Positions 19,390-27,663 are shown, counted from the first letter of the stretch. The stretch is 42,196 bases of DNA from Rikenellaceae bacterium (GCA_031262465.1 JAISHQ010000063.1:1-42196), one strand, 5' to 3'. The notes: generated from the letters alone by a model not told the origin. A program made the numbers and translations.

Positions 19390-20430
19390 ATGATGGAAGT
19401 GATGAAGCCCAAGGGGTATAAGGATATCCTGGGCGGCGAGGAGAACACCGAGAAGGCGATTAAATTGGTCAAAGATATGTTTCAGGCCAATCTTTCGTCT
19501 CAATTATCGTTGTTGCGCGTAACGGCCCCGATGGTCGTGATGTCGGGGACCGGCATCAACGACGAACTGAACAGCGTGGAGCGTCCGGTGACGTTCCCGA
19601 TCAAAGACCTGAACGACCGCAAGGCGGAAGTGGTTCACTCCCTGGCCAAATGGAAACGGCTGAAATTGGGTGAAATGGGCATGGAGCCGGGACGTGGCAT
19701 CTACACCGACATGAACGCCCTGCGTCCGGACGAAGAGATGGACAACCTGCACTCGATTTACGTCGACCAATGGGATTGGGAGCGCGTGATCCTCAAGGAA
19801 GACCGCAACATCGACTTCCTGAAAAAAATCGTTCGCCGCATCTACGAGGCGATCAAAGAGACGGAAAACCGCATCTATGTCGAGTTTCCGCAGATCAAAC
19901 CGACCCTGCCGGACGAAATTCACTTTGTTTTTGCTGAAGAACTGCGCGCGATGTACCCCGACCTCTCGATCAAAGAGGGCGAAAATCGCATCGCCAAAGA
20001 ATACGGTGCCGTGTTTATCATGGGCATCGGCCACCCGCTGAAAGACGGCACGTTGTACGACGGCCGCGCGGCCGACTACGACGACTGGAGCACGGTGACC
20101 GAATCGGGCTTCCCCGGCATGAACGGCGACATCGTCCTGTGGAACCCGGTGCTCGAACGCGCCTTTGAAGTCTCTTCGATGGGGATCCGCGTCGACGAAA
20201 TCGCCCTGCGCAAACAGCTTGAAATCCGTGGACAAAAGGAAAAGGAAAAACTCTACTTCCACGACCTGTTGCTCAACGGCAAGTTGCCTTACACCATCGG
20301 TGGCGGCATCGGCCAGAGCCGGATGTGTATGATGTTGTTGCGCAAAGCACACATCGGCGAAGTACAGTGCAGCATCTGGCCCGACGCCATGCGCAAAGAG
20401 TGCGCAGAAGCCGGCATCCGGCTGATGTAG
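19390..20430 (+). CDS. asnA: Aspartate-ammonia ligase (asparagine synthetase A)
   Basis: The product (346 residues) matches AsnA throughout: LSSQLSLLRVTAPMVV, FPIKDLNDRKAEVVHSLAKWKR, GIYTDMNALRPDE, VDQWDWERVI, and the C-terminal GGGIGQSRMCMMLL with the ATP-binding Arg. It makes asparagine from aspartate and ammonia with ATP to AMP, using a class II tRNA-synthetase-like fold. Starts at 19390, 19393 and 19402 are all possible; the first ATG after AAGTGAGAG is chosen. There is an 81-bp gap after galE with no clear promoter. It ends at a strong terminator. Confidence 0.93.
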   Translation: MMEVMKPKGYKDILGGEENTEKAIKLVKDMFQANLSSQLSLLRVTAPMVVMSGTGINDELNSVERPVTFPIKDLNDRKAEVVHSLAKWKRLKLGEMGMEPGRGIYTDMNALRPDEEMDNLHSIYVDQWDWERVILKEDRNIDFLKKIVRRIYEAIKETENRIYVEFPQIKPTLPDEIHFVFAEELRAMYPDLSIKEGENRIAKEYGAVFIMGIGHPLKDGTLYDGRAADYDDWSTVTESGFPGMNGDIVLWNPVLERAFEVSSMGIRVDEIALRKQLEIRGQKEKEKLYFHDLLLNGKLPYTIGGGIGQSRMCMMLLRKAHIGEVQCSIWPDAMRKECAEAGIRLM

Positions 20431-20450
20431 CAACCGCACAACCACAACCA

Positions 20451-20488
20451 CAAACGAGGCTGTCTCCATGCGGAGACAGCCTCGTTTG
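20451..20488. terminator. Terminator with GGCTGTCTC stem (copy 3)
   Basis: A perfect 17-bp stem, CAAACGAGGCTGTCTCC (20451-20467) with its complement (20472-20488), and loop ATGC. A T-rich tail follows. It starts 20 nt after asnA. Confidence 0.85.
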
Positions 20489-20493
20489 TTTAA

Positions 20494-20537
20494 TTAGGCT
20501 TAATGGTCAAAATCGTTGGTGAAAAGGGTTGATTTTG
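20494..20537. repeat. Third copy of the TTAGGCTTAATGGTCAAAATCG repeat
   Basis: TTAGGCTTAATGGTCAAAAT begins at 20494 and continues CGTTGGTGAAAAGGG to GATTTTG at 20531-20537, which can pair with CAAAATC at 20508-20514. It is nearly identical to copy B at 14352, including the hairpin, and again lies directly after a GGCTGTCTC terminator. Confidence 0.8.
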
Positions 20538-20538
20538 T

Positions 20539-20630
20539 TTAATACGCAAATGTGAGGATGGATTCCAACAGGGAGAGCGGGCTTAAGCCCGCCCTCTATC
20601 TCTGAAACCACCATCCTTTTTGCGTATTAA
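20539..20630. repeat. 92-bp nested inverted-repeat element
   Basis: Outer arms TTAATACGCAAA (20539-20550) and TTTGCGTATTAA (20619-20630) are perfect complements. AGGATGG (20555-20561) pairs with CCATCCT (20611-20617). The centre holds an inner palindrome around GGGCTTAAGCCC (20579-20590), extendable to about 20573-20596 with one mismatch. No coding frame is seen. Its architecture resembles a small non-autonomous mobile or REP-like element, which is inference. Confidence 0.7.
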
Positions 20631-20643
20631 GCTCATAATTCAA

Positions 20644-20679
20644 AAAAGCGGCTGTCTCAATTATGAGACAGCCGCTTTT
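20644..20679. terminator. Terminator with GGCTGTCTC stem (copy 4), after nifJ
   Basis: A perfect 16-bp stem (20644-20659 with 20664-20679) with loop ATTA. The A-run on the left is a T-run for leftward transcription, so it serves nifJ, which ends at 20711. Confidence 0.85.
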
Positions 20680-20710
20680 GTTTGTATCCCCTTTTAAGGG
20701 GCTGGGACGA

Positions 20711-23700
20711 TTATTCTTCGGTCCCGTAATCCATTTTGGATTGGCGAACATAGCCGTTGTATCGCCATTTGGCGTTTTCTTCGGCGGCGGCGAACAACTC
20801 TTTTGCTTCGGCCGGGAAGGCTTTGAGCAGCGAGGTGTAACGCACTTCTTTGTTCAGGAAATCCTGGAATTTGCTCCAGTCCGGCTCTTTGGAGTCGAGT
20901 TTGAAGGGGTTCTGCCCTTGCGCTTCCAACTCGGGGTTGAAACGCCACAGGTGCCAATAGCCCGACTCAACGGCCTGTTTGCCCACGCTCTGGGTGCGTG
21001 TCATACCGCCTTTGATCCCGTGGTTGATACAGGGAGCGTAAGCGATGATGAGCGACGGCCCCGGATAGGCTTCGGCCTCCTTGATGGCTTGGAGGTATTG
21101 GTTCTGGCTGGCACCGATAGCCACCTGAGCCACATAAACATAGCCGTAGGTCATGGCCATTGCGCCGAGGTCTTTCTTGCGGATGCGCTTGCCCGACGAG
21201 GCAAATTTAGCCACCGCGCCGACCGGAGTCGCTTTCGAGGACTGACCGCCGGTGTTGGAATACACCTCGGTGTCGACCACCAAAATGTTCACGTCCGCGC
21301 CGGAAGCCAACACGTGGTCAACCCCACCGAAACCGATGTCATAAGCCCAACCGTCGCCGCCGAATATCCACTGCGACTTCTTAATCAGGTATTGTTTCAG
21401 GCCGTAAATCTCTTGGCAGTAGGAGCACGTGCATTTTTCGATCATCGGCAACAGTTTTTCGGTTGCCGCCGCGCTGGCCGCACTGCTGTTGCGCCCGTCG
21501 ATCCACTCCTGCATCACGGCTTTCAGCTCGTCGCCGCATTGGTTGCACGACGAGATAGCTTCGCGCATCTTCTCTTCGATGCGGTCGCGCATTTTTTCAA
21601 CGGCCACGTGCATCCCCAAACCAAATTCGGCGTTGTCCTCGAAGAGCGAGTTGCCCCACGACGGACCTTGACCTTTGGCGTTCACACAATAGGGGGTCGA
21701 CGGCGCAGAACCGCTGTAAATCGAAGAACATCCCGTGGCGTTGGCCACCATCATGCGATCGCCAAAGAGCTGGGTAATCAGCTTGATATAGGGCGTTTCG
21801 CCACAACCGGCACAAGCTCCGGAGAACTCGAAGAGCGGCTGAGCAAATTGGGTGTTTTTCACCGATTTGGTCTTGTCGACCACGGTGTCTTTGTAACCCA
21901 CCTTACCATGCATATAGTCCCAACGAACGGTTTCGCCCAATTGGCTTTCGAGCGATTTCATTTCGAGGGCTTTTTTCGGAGCAGGACAAGCGTCGACGCA
22001 GTTGCCGCAACCCGTACAATCCAGCGGGCTGATTTGGATGCGGAACTGGTAGGCTTTCGTTTGTCCCATACCCGTTTTGGTCACGGTGCCTGCGGGGGCG
22101 GCGGCCACTTCCTCGTCGGTCAACAGGAAGGGACGGATCACAGCGTGGGGGCACACATAAGCACATTGGTTACATTGGATACAGTTTTCGTCGAGCCATT
22201 GGGGAACGCTCACCGCGATGCCACGTTTCTCATATTGAGCCGTGCCGTTGTCCCACGTGCCGTCTTCGCGACCGAGGAAAGCGCTCACCGGCAGGTCGTC
22301 GCCTTTCAGCGCGTTGACCGGATCGACAATGTTGCGCACGAAATCGGGGCGATCGCTTGCCACGGCTTCAGCAGCCGCTTTCACCTCAATGGAAGCCCAT
22401 TCGGCAGGTACTTCGACCTTTTCAACCAACTCGCCGCCCTTGTCGACAGCCGCATTGTTCATGTTGATGATGTCCTCGCCCTTTTTGCCATACGACTTTT
22501 TGATCGCTTTTTTCATCTGATCGACCGCCTGATCGAACGGGATCACGTTGGCAATCTTGAAGAAAGCCGACTGCATGATCGTGTTCGTCCGGTTGCCCAG
22601 CCCGAGATCGGCGGCAATCTTCGTGGCGTTGATGATGTAGAAGTTGATCTTGTTTTCGGCCAAGTACTTTTTCATGCCGTCGGGCAGGGTCGCCTTAGTC
22701 GTTTCGGCATCGTGGATGCTGTTCAACAGGAACGAACCGCCCTCTTTCAGCCCATGCAGCACGTCGTATTTGTCGACATACGAAGGCACGTGGCAAGCCA
22801 CAAAGTCGGGCGTGGTCACCAAATAGGGCGACATAATCACGTTGTCACCGAAACGCAGGTGCGAGGAGGTGTAACCGCCCGATTTCTTGGAGTCATAGGA
22901 GAAATAGGCCTGACAATATTTGTCGGTGGTTTCGCCGATGATCTTGATCGAGTTTTTGTTAGCACCCACCGTACCGTCGGCACCCAGACCGAAGAACAAG
23001 CCTTCGAAAGTGCCCGCTTTGGCCACATTGACCGGTTTGCCCACCGGCAGGGAGGTGAAGGTCACGTCGTCGACGATACCGAGGGTGAAGTGGTCTTTCG
23101 GCTCGTTCATCTTCAGGTTGTCGTAAACGGCCACGATGTGAGCCGGTGTGGTGTCTTTCGACGAAAGCCCATAGCGGCCACCCACGATCAGCGGAGCATT
23201 CGCTTTGCCATAGTATTGATCCGTCACGTCCAAATAGAGCGGTTCGGCAGGAGCACCCGGTTCTTTGGTGCGGTCGAGCACGGCGATGCGTTTAACGCTC
23301 GCGGGCATCGCCTGCATGAAGTGTTTGGCCGAGAAGGGACGGTAGAGGTGAACGGCCAGCACACCGACCTTTTCGCCCTTTTTATTGAGGTATTCCACCG
23401 TTTCGCGGATGGTTTCGGTCACCGAACCCATGGCGATGATGACATTTTCAGCGTCCGGCGCACCGTAATATTTGAACGGTTTGTAGCTCCGGCCTGTCAC
23501 TTGGGAGAGCTGATCCATAGCCTCTTCGACCAAATCGGGCACCCGGTCGTAGAACGGGTTGCAAGCCTCGTGGCTTTGGAAGTAAATATCGGAGTTCTGA
23601 GCCGTACCGCGCGTAACGGGGTGTTCGGGATTCAGGGCGCGAGCGCGGAAGTTAGCCAACTCTTCCTGGTCGATCAACCCTTTGATTTCGTCCTGGTCGA

Positions 23701-24262
23701 TGGCTTCGATCTTCTGAATTTCGTGCGAGGTGCGGAAACCGTCGAAGAAGTGGAGGAACGGAATGCGCGATTTGATCGACACCAAGTGGGCAACCGCCGA
23801 GATGTCCATCACCTCCTGCACACTGCCCGAAGCCAACAGGGCGAAACCGGTCTGGCGAACGGCCATCACGTCCTGATGGTCACCGAAGATCGAGAGCGAC
23901 GAGGTGGCCAGCGCGCGTGCCGAAACGTGGAACACGCCCGGGAGCAACTCACCGGCGATCTTGTACATATTGGGGATCATCAACAGAAGCCCTTGCGAGG
24001 CGGTGAAGGTCGAGGTCAGCGCGCCGGCCTGCAACGAGCCGTGAACGGCACCAGCCGCACCCGCTTCGGACTGCATTTCAACGACTTTGACCGTTTCGCC
24101 GAAGATATTCTTCCGGCCTGCCGCCGCCCATTCGTCGACGTACTCGGCCATGGTCGAGGAGGGAGTGATCGGGTAGATCGCCGCCACTTCGCTGAACATA
24201 TAGGCGATGTGTGCGGCGGCGTAGTTGCCGTCACAGGTAATGAATTTTTTCTCTTTTGCCAT
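20711..24262 (-). CDS. nifJ: Pyruvate:ferredoxin (flavodoxin) oxidoreductase
   Basis: The 1183-residue single-chain enzyme has the standard domain order. It opens with the pyruvate-binding domain (YPITPSSTMAEYVDEWA near residue 35). Then come domain II, the gamma-type domain (about 420-620), and a two-[4Fe-4S] ferredoxin domain with CIQCNQCAYVCP (about 695) and CTGCGNCVDACP (about 750). The C-terminal thiamine-diphosphate domain has CAGCGETPY, GDGWAYDIGFGG (about 970) and NTGGQSSK. It converts pyruvate and CoA to acetyl-CoA and CO2 and reduces ferredoxin, the main pyruvate-oxidising step of an anaerobe. The reduced ferredoxin could supply the NfnAB-like pair at 28825-31106. Monocistronic, with a terminator on each side. 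The promoter has an unusual inverted repeat. Confidence 0.96.
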   Translation of the reverse strand: MAKEKKFITCDGNYAAAHIAYMFSEVAAIYPITPSSTMAEYVDEWAAAGRKNIFGETVKVVEMQSEAGAAGAVHGSLQAGALTSTFTASQGLLLMIPNMYKIAGELLPGVFHVSARALATSSLSIFGDHQDVMAVRQTGFALLASGSVQEVMDISAVAHLVSIKSRIPFLHFFDGFRTSHEIQKIEAIDQDEIKGLIDQEELANFRARALNPEHPVTRGTAQNSDIYFQSHEACNPFYDRVPDLVEEAMDQLSQVTGRSYKPFKYYGAPDAENVIIAMGSVTETIRETVEYLNKKGEKVGVLAVHLYRPFSAKHFMQAMPASVKRIAVLDRTKEPGAPAEPLYLDVTDQYYGKANAPLIVGGRYGLSSKDTTPAHIVAVYDNLKMNEPKDHFTLGIVDDVTFTSLPVGKPVNVAKAGTFEGLFFGLGADGTVGANKNSIKIIGETTDKYCQAYFSYDSKKSGGYTSSHLRFGDNVIMSPYLVTTPDFVACHVPSYVDKYDVLHGLKEGGSFLLNSIHDAETTKATLPDGMKKYLAENKINFYIINATKIAADLGLGNRTNTIMQSAFFKIANVIPFDQAVDQMKKAIKKSYGKKGEDIINMNNAAVDKGGELVEKVEVPAEWASIEVKAAAEAVASDRPDFVRNIVDPVNALKGDDLPVSAFLGREDGTWDNGTAQYEKRGIAVSVPQWLDENCIQCNQCAYVCPHAVIRPFLLTDEEVAAAPAGTVTKTGMGQTKAYQFRIQISPLDCTGCGNCVDACPAPKKALEMKSLESQLGETVRWDYMHGKVGYKDTVVDKTKSVKNTQFAQPLFEFSGACAGCGETPYIKLITQLFGDRMMVANATGCSSIYSGSAPSTPYCVNAKGQGPSWGNSLFEDNAEFGLGMHVAVEKMRDRIEEKMREAISSCNQCGDELKAVMQEWIDGRNSSAASAAATEKLLPMIEKCTCSYCQEIYGLKQYLIKKSQWIFGGDGWAYDIGFGGVDHVLASGADVNILVVDTEVYSNTGGQSSKATPVGAVAKFASSGKRIRKKDLGAMAMTYGYVYVAQVAIGASQNQYLQAIKEAEAYPGPSLIIAYAPCINHGIKGGMTRTQSVGKQAVESGYWHLWRFNPELEAQGQNPFKLDSKEPDWSKFQDFLNKEVRYTSLLKAFPAEAKELFAAAEENAKWRYNGYVRQSKMDYGTEE

Positions 24263-24368
24263 CTTGCAGAAAAAGTTTGCGAGGCTGTTTTATGTTATAA
24301 AACACCCCCTTAGGTTAGAGTATTTAATTGTAATTCGTTTGTATTCAGCTTGTTTTATTCAGAACACG

Positions 24369-24400
24369 AATGAAAGTGCCACAAAGGTAGCACTTTCATT
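24369..24400 (-). promoter_or_regulatory. nifJ promoter -7 box inside an 11-bp inverted repeat
   Basis: On the minus strand TACCTTTG (24382-24389) matches TAnnTTTG about 120 nt before the nifJ start. It lies within the 10-nt spacer between AATGAAAGTGC (24369-24379) and its perfect complement GCACTTTCATT (24390-24400). A dimeric regulator bound here would cover the -7 box. The -33 match is poor. Confidence 0.55.
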
Positions 24401-24483
24401 CCAAACTTCATAGACAAAAAACGTTGAAATATTAACGGATTAGGACATTAGCGATCCAAGAGGCGGGCGAGGTAGGAACACAG

Positions 24484-24523
24484 AAACCGGGCGAATGAAG
24501 AGTTGGCTTCATTCGCCCGGTTT
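24484..24523 (-). terminator. Terminator after secG
   Basis: A perfect 17-bp stem, AAACCGGGCGAATGAAG (24484-24500) with its complement (24507-24523), and a 6-nt loop. It lies 23 nt past the secG stop at 24547 on the minus strand. Confidence 0.8.
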
Positions 24524-24546
24524 TATCCGGTATCCCTTAATAGGTA

Positions 24547-24909
24547 TTATTCGGCGGCTTCGCTCGATTCAGCCGGTGCGGCGGCTTCCTCGGCGGTCGG
24601 CAACATCGGCAGGGTTTCAAACGATTGCGTTCCCGTAGCCGACTGTTCGATCACGCTTTCCAGACGCGAACGGCTGGCGTCGATGTCGCCTTTGGGGATG
24701 CTCATGGTGGCCGCCAAGCTCAACACCACGATGGCGATGGCCAGCCCCCACGTAAATTTTTCGAGAAAATCCGCCGTTTGGCGTACTCCCATCACCGCGT
24801 TCGAGGCACCGAAATTGGCGGCCATCCCGCTTTTGGGGTTCTGAGCCAGCACGGTCAGGATCATCAGCACACAGGCGATCAGGATCAGAATAATAATAAA
24901 CGTGTACAT
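24547..24909 (-). CDS. secG: Preprotein translocase subunit SecG
   Basis: The 120-residue protein has the two SecG membrane segments, YTFIIILILIACVLMILTVLAQ and FTWGLAIAIVVLSLAATMS, separated by the conserved cytoplasmic loop NPKSGMAANFGAS. It is part of the SecYEG channel in the inner membrane. The C-terminal tail is Ala/Glu-rich, as in other Bacteroidetes SecG. It is the last gene of the leftward operon, 24 bp after the TPR-like gene, followed by a strong terminator. Confidence 0.93.
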   Translation of the reverse strand: MYTFIIILILIACVLMILTVLAQNPKSGMAANFGASNAVMGVRQTADFLEKFTWGLAIAIVVLSLAATMSIPKGDIDASRSRLESVIEQSATGTQSFETLPMLPTAEEAAAPAESSEAAE

Positions 24910-24933
24910 CGTACTTATTTTTAATTCGTTACG

Positions 24934-25440
24934 TTACTTTTTTCGAGTCAATTGTGCAATACAGTCCGCAAAGTAAACACTTTTTTCGGGAAATTTCAAA
25001 CTTAAACGGCGATATATTCCCTCGGCCTGTGCCGTAAGGCCTTGCGCGGCGTAGATTTTGGCTAAGGTTTCGCTCGCCGGATCGTCGTCCGAGGAGTTCG
25101 CCGAGAGATCTTCGACAGGCGCGGGGGAGTTATCGGGGATAATCCGCCGATCGTCGACGGCCAAAAATTCGTCGACCATCTCCATCGTTCCCCGCCGCCG
25201 GAGCGACGACCAATCCGGCTCGTCCAACAGCAGAGGCGGCGCGGGATAGTAGGTCAGCCTCAACGCCAACCTGCTCCGAAGCCGTGCGGCCAACGCCTCG
25301 TCGCCCACCGTTTCGGCCCACCGCAAGAGCAACATCCGGGGGTGAACGAACCACGGATAACGCCCGATCAGCTCCTCCAACAGTGGCTTATCCTCCGCAC
25401 TGACCCCAGCGGGGTGTTCGAGTAAGTTAAAAAGCTCCAT
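24934..25440 (-). CDS. Small TPR-like protein of the lptE-secG operon
   Basis: The 168-residue product starts at the ATG at 25440-25438, sharing one base with the lptE stop (TAATG), which gives translational coupling. A longer open frame to 25899 is only a shadow of lptE. The N-terminal 80 residues contain ELIGRYPWFVHPRMLLLRWAE. The C-terminal 45 residues (SETLAKIYAAQGLTAQAEGIYRRLSLKFP) form one clear TPR-like helix pair. A protein like this sits between lptE and secG in many Bacteroidetes. Role unknown; there is no signal peptide, so it is probably cytoplasmic. Confidence 0.82.
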   Translation of the reverse strand: MELFNLLEHPAGVSAEDKPLLEELIGRYPWFVHPRMLLLRWAETVGDEALAARLRSRLALRLTYYPAPPLLLDEPDWSSLRRRGTMEMVDEFLAVDDRRIIPDNSPAPVEDLSANSSDDDPASETLAKIYAAQGLTAQAEGIYRRLSLKFPEKSVYFADCIAQLTRKK

Positions 25441-25973
25441 TACCAGTTTGCTACTGCAGCCATATATATGTCGTCCACCAATTTCTCGACAATGATCGGG
25501 ATGAGCGATCCTTCCTGCGATTGGAGGGTGAGGTTGCTGTCGAAATCCTCGTAATGGCTGAAGGTGCGGTTGGTGAAATTCCATTCGGGTTCCAACCGGT
25601 TGGTGAAGCTGACCCGCACCGTGATGGTCAGGCGCATCATCGAGGCCGGAAAATTGCTGGAGGCGGTGACTGCCGTCGGCGTGGCGACGTAGTTGGTGAT
25701 CGCTCCCTCGAAGGCGAAATCGGCATCCTGCAAGGGGTCGACCAACTCCAATTTGGTCTGGTTGGCAAATTTTTCCTGCAAAGCATCGGTAAAGGTTGCG
25801 CTCAGCGTGGGCGTGACCAACGCCGCATTGTTCGGAAAAAAGGGAATGCTCACCGTTGTCGCCCCGGCCGGAATTTTGGCCCCGCTCAACGAATAACACC
25901 CCACACTGCTGAACAAGAAAAACACCCCGACCAAGCCGGTGGTGTACAAAATGCGTCTAATAATCCCCGTCAT
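25440..25973 (-). CDS. lptE: LptE-like LPS-assembly lipoprotein
   Basis: The 177-residue protein has a signal sequence with a lipobox-like SSVGCYSLSG (Cys at about residue 27). The following part shows the Bacteroidetes LptE pattern: ISIPFF-like VSIPFFPNNA, FTDALQEKFANQTKLELVD, ADFAFEGAITNY, then a beta-rich region and a C-terminal LVDDIYMAAVANW. LptE plugs the LptD barrel in the outer membrane for LPS insertion. Its start overlaps the end of the sigma-54 activator gene by 17 bp. Family similarity is weak by nature; the assignment relies on both motifs and operon context. Confidence 0.82.
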   Translation of the reverse strand: MTGIIRRILYTTGLVGVFFLFSSVGCYSLSGAKIPAGATTVSIPFFPNNAALVTPTLSATFTDALQEKFANQTKLELVDPLQDADFAFEGAITNYVATPTAVTASSNFPASMMRLTITVRVSFTNRLEPEWNFTNRTFSHYEDFDSNLTLQSQEGSLIPIIVEKLVDDIYMAAVANW

Positions 25974-27204
25974 CTATGCCTAATTCTTTGATTTTACGGT
26001 ACAACGTGCGCTCCGAAATGAAGAGATCGCGAGCCGCCGCCGCCCGTTTGCCGTTGTTTTTTTTCAGTGCCCGGACGATCGCCTCGCGCTGGGCTTTTTC
26101 TTTGGTCATCTCGGGTTCTGCCCCACCCTCGTCGGTCACCTCCTCGGTTTCGGCAAAGTCGCCCTCGTCGTCGACCGGCGGGACAAAGTAAGGCACCGGA
26201 GCGGGTGATTTGGCGGGCAGGTAGCTTGCCGGCGGAAGGGTCGGAGCAGATTCTCCCGGCGCGCCCGCGCCCGGATGGCTCGCCCTCAATTCCAACATCA
26301 TCTTTTTCAGGTCGTTGATGTCGGTCTTCATGTCGAACAGTATCTTATAGAGCAAATCTCGGTCGCTCGCCTCCTCGCGCCGTGCCTCGTTGCGGACAAT
26401 CACCGGCACGGAGACAGGGGCGTAATCGGGCAGGTATTTTTTCAAGATTTCGGCCGTAATCGTGCGCGTCTCCTCGACCGCCGAGATTTGTTCGGCCACA
26501 TTTTTCAGCTGGCGGATGTTGCCCGGCCAGCGATACTCTTTGAGCACCTGTTTGGCCGCCTCGTCGAGCGAGATGACCGGAATGCGGTATTGCTGGGCGA
26601 TGTCGGTGGCAAATTTCCGGAAGAGCATATTGATGTCCTCCTTGCGCTCGCGCAGGGCAGGCACCTGAATGGGCACCGTATTGAGGCGATAGAACAGGTC
26701 TTCGCGAAAGCGTCCGTCGGCAATGGCCCGGCGCAGGTCGATGTTGGTCGCCGCCACCACACGCACGTTGGTCTTCTGAATTTTCGACGACCCCACGCGG
26801 ATGTATTCGCCCGCCTGCAACACCCGCAACAGGCGCACCTGGGTGGTCAGCGGCAATTCGGCCACTTCGTCCAAGAAGATCGTGCCGCCGTTGGCCTCCT
26901 CGAAATAGCCTTTGCGGCTATCGGTCGCCCCGGTAAAGGCTCCTTTTTCGTGGCCGAAAAGCTCGGAGTCGATCGTCCCCTCGGGAATAGCTCCGCAATT
27001 GACCGCGATGTAATTGCCGTGTTTGCGGGCGGAATAGGCATGGATAATCTGCGGAAAAAACTCCTTCCCCACCCCGCTTTCGCCCGAGACCAGCACGGTC
27101 AGGTCGGTCGCCGCCACACGCAAAGCCACCTCGATCGCATGGTTCATCTCGGGATCGTTCCCGACAATTCCGAAACGCTGTTTTACGCTTTGCAAATTAC
27201 TCAT
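25957..27204 (-). CDS. Sigma-54-dependent transcriptional activator without a receiver domain
   Basis: The 415-residue protein has an AAA+ domain from about residue 10: Walker A GESGVGKE, the sigma-54-contacting GAFTGA loop (ELFGHEKGAFTGATD), Walker B GTIFLDEVAELP, and the arginine region FREDLFYRLN. A Pro/Glu-rich linker of about 100 residues leads to a FIS-type helix-turn-helix (NNGKRAAAARDLFISERTLYRKIKELGI). No N-terminal receiver or sensor domain is present, so activity may be set by partner proteins or expression. It is the first gene of the operon with lptE, the TPR-like gene and secG, an arrangement I recall as common in Bacteroidetes, suggesting an envelope-related regulon. Confidence 0.9.
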   Translation of the reverse strand: MSNLQSVKQRFGIVGNDPEMNHAIEVALRVAATDLTVLVSGESGVGKEFFPQIIHAYSARKHGNYIAVNCGAIPEGTIDSELFGHEKGAFTGATDSRKGYFEEANGGTIFLDEVAELPLTTQVRLLRVLQAGEYIRVGSSKIQKTNVRVVAATNIDLRRAIADGRFREDLFYRLNTVPIQVPALRERKEDINMLFRKFATDIAQQYRIPVISLDEAAKQVLKEYRWPGNIRQLKNVAEQISAVEETRTITAEILKKYLPDYAPVSVPVIVRNEARREEASDRDLLYKILFDMKTDINDLKKMMLELRASHPGAGAPGESAPTLPPASYLPAKSPAPVPYFVPPVDDEGDFAETEEVTDEGGAEPEMTKEKAQREAIVRALKKNNGKRAAAARDLFISERTLYRKIKELGIDDGDY

Positions 27205-27227
27205 ACCTGATTTTGGGCTTAATCCTG

Positions 27228-27235
27228 CAAAGATA
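27228..27235 (-). promoter_or_regulatory. -7 box for the sigma-54 activator operon
   Basis: TATCTTTG on the minus strand, 24 nt before the start at 27204. No clear -33 element. Confidence 0.5.
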
Positions 27236-27246
27236 AGAGATTTTTT

Positions 27247-27254
27247 TATCTTTG
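27247..27254 (+). promoter_or_regulatory. -7 box for the DUF4491 gene
   Basis: TATCTTTG, matching TAnnTTTG, 34 nt before the ATG at 27288. It is back to back with the leftward -7 box at 27228, so the two promoters share a very short control region. Confidence 0.5.
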
Positions 27255-27287
27255 TGTCCTTGTTTTATCTTAACGACCTGAGCTATT

Positions 27288-27602
27288 ATGATGGAATTTT
27301 TAGCGCAATATCACCTTTCCGGCCTCTTTATCGGGGCGGTTACCTTTCTGATTATCGGGGTGTTTCACCCGATCGTGATCCGGGCCGAATACCTGTGGGG
27401 CACCCGGTGCTGGTGGATTTTTTTCATTCTCGGGATCGCCGGGCTGGTGCTCTCGCTCTGGACGGGCAACATCATCCTGTCGGCCATCGGCGGGGTTTTC
27501 TCGTTCACCTCGTTTTGGACAGTCAAGGAGGTTTTCGAACAGCGGGAGCGCGTGCGCAAGGGGTGGTTTCCGGAAAATCCGAAACGCAAGAAGCAGGATT
27601 AA
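27288..27602 (+). CDS. DUF4491 family small membrane protein
   Basis: The 104-residue protein has three predicted membrane segments (LSGLFIGAVTFLIIGVFHPI, CWWIFFILGIAGLVLSLW, IILSAIGGVFSFTSFWTV) and a charged cytoplasmic tail ending PKRKKQD. HPIVIRAEYLWGTRCWW is the most conserved-looking part and matches what I know of DUF4491. No function is known. It has its own promoter, and the next gene has a separate one 29 nt after its stop. Confidence 0.82.
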   Translation: MMEFLAQYHLSGLFIGAVTFLIIGVFHPIVIRAEYLWGTRCWWIFFILGIAGLVLSLWTGNIILSAIGGVFSFTSFWTVKEVFEQRERVRKGWFPENPKRKKQD

Positions 27603-27606
27603 ATCG

Positions 27607-27638
27607 CTTGATAAAGTGGGTGCAAAAAACTACCTTTG
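27607..27638 (+). promoter_or_regulatory. Promoter of the DUF1573 gene
   Basis: CTTG at 27607-27610, 20 nt, TACCTTTG at 27631-27638. The start codon is at 27664, leaving a leader of about 20 nt. Confidence 0.6.
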
Positions 27639-27663
27639 TACACCATATAAAAAAGGGTATAAC

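Noticed and set aside
20663-24313. A 1216-codon open frame on the plus strand opposite nifJ
   Set aside because: The minus strand encodes a complete, motif-perfect NifJ; the plus-strand product is a Phe/His/Arg-rich shadow.
25441-25899. Extension of the TPR-like gene upstream through lptE
   Set aside because: The ATG overlapping the lptE stop is the natural start; upstream sequence is lptE in another frame.
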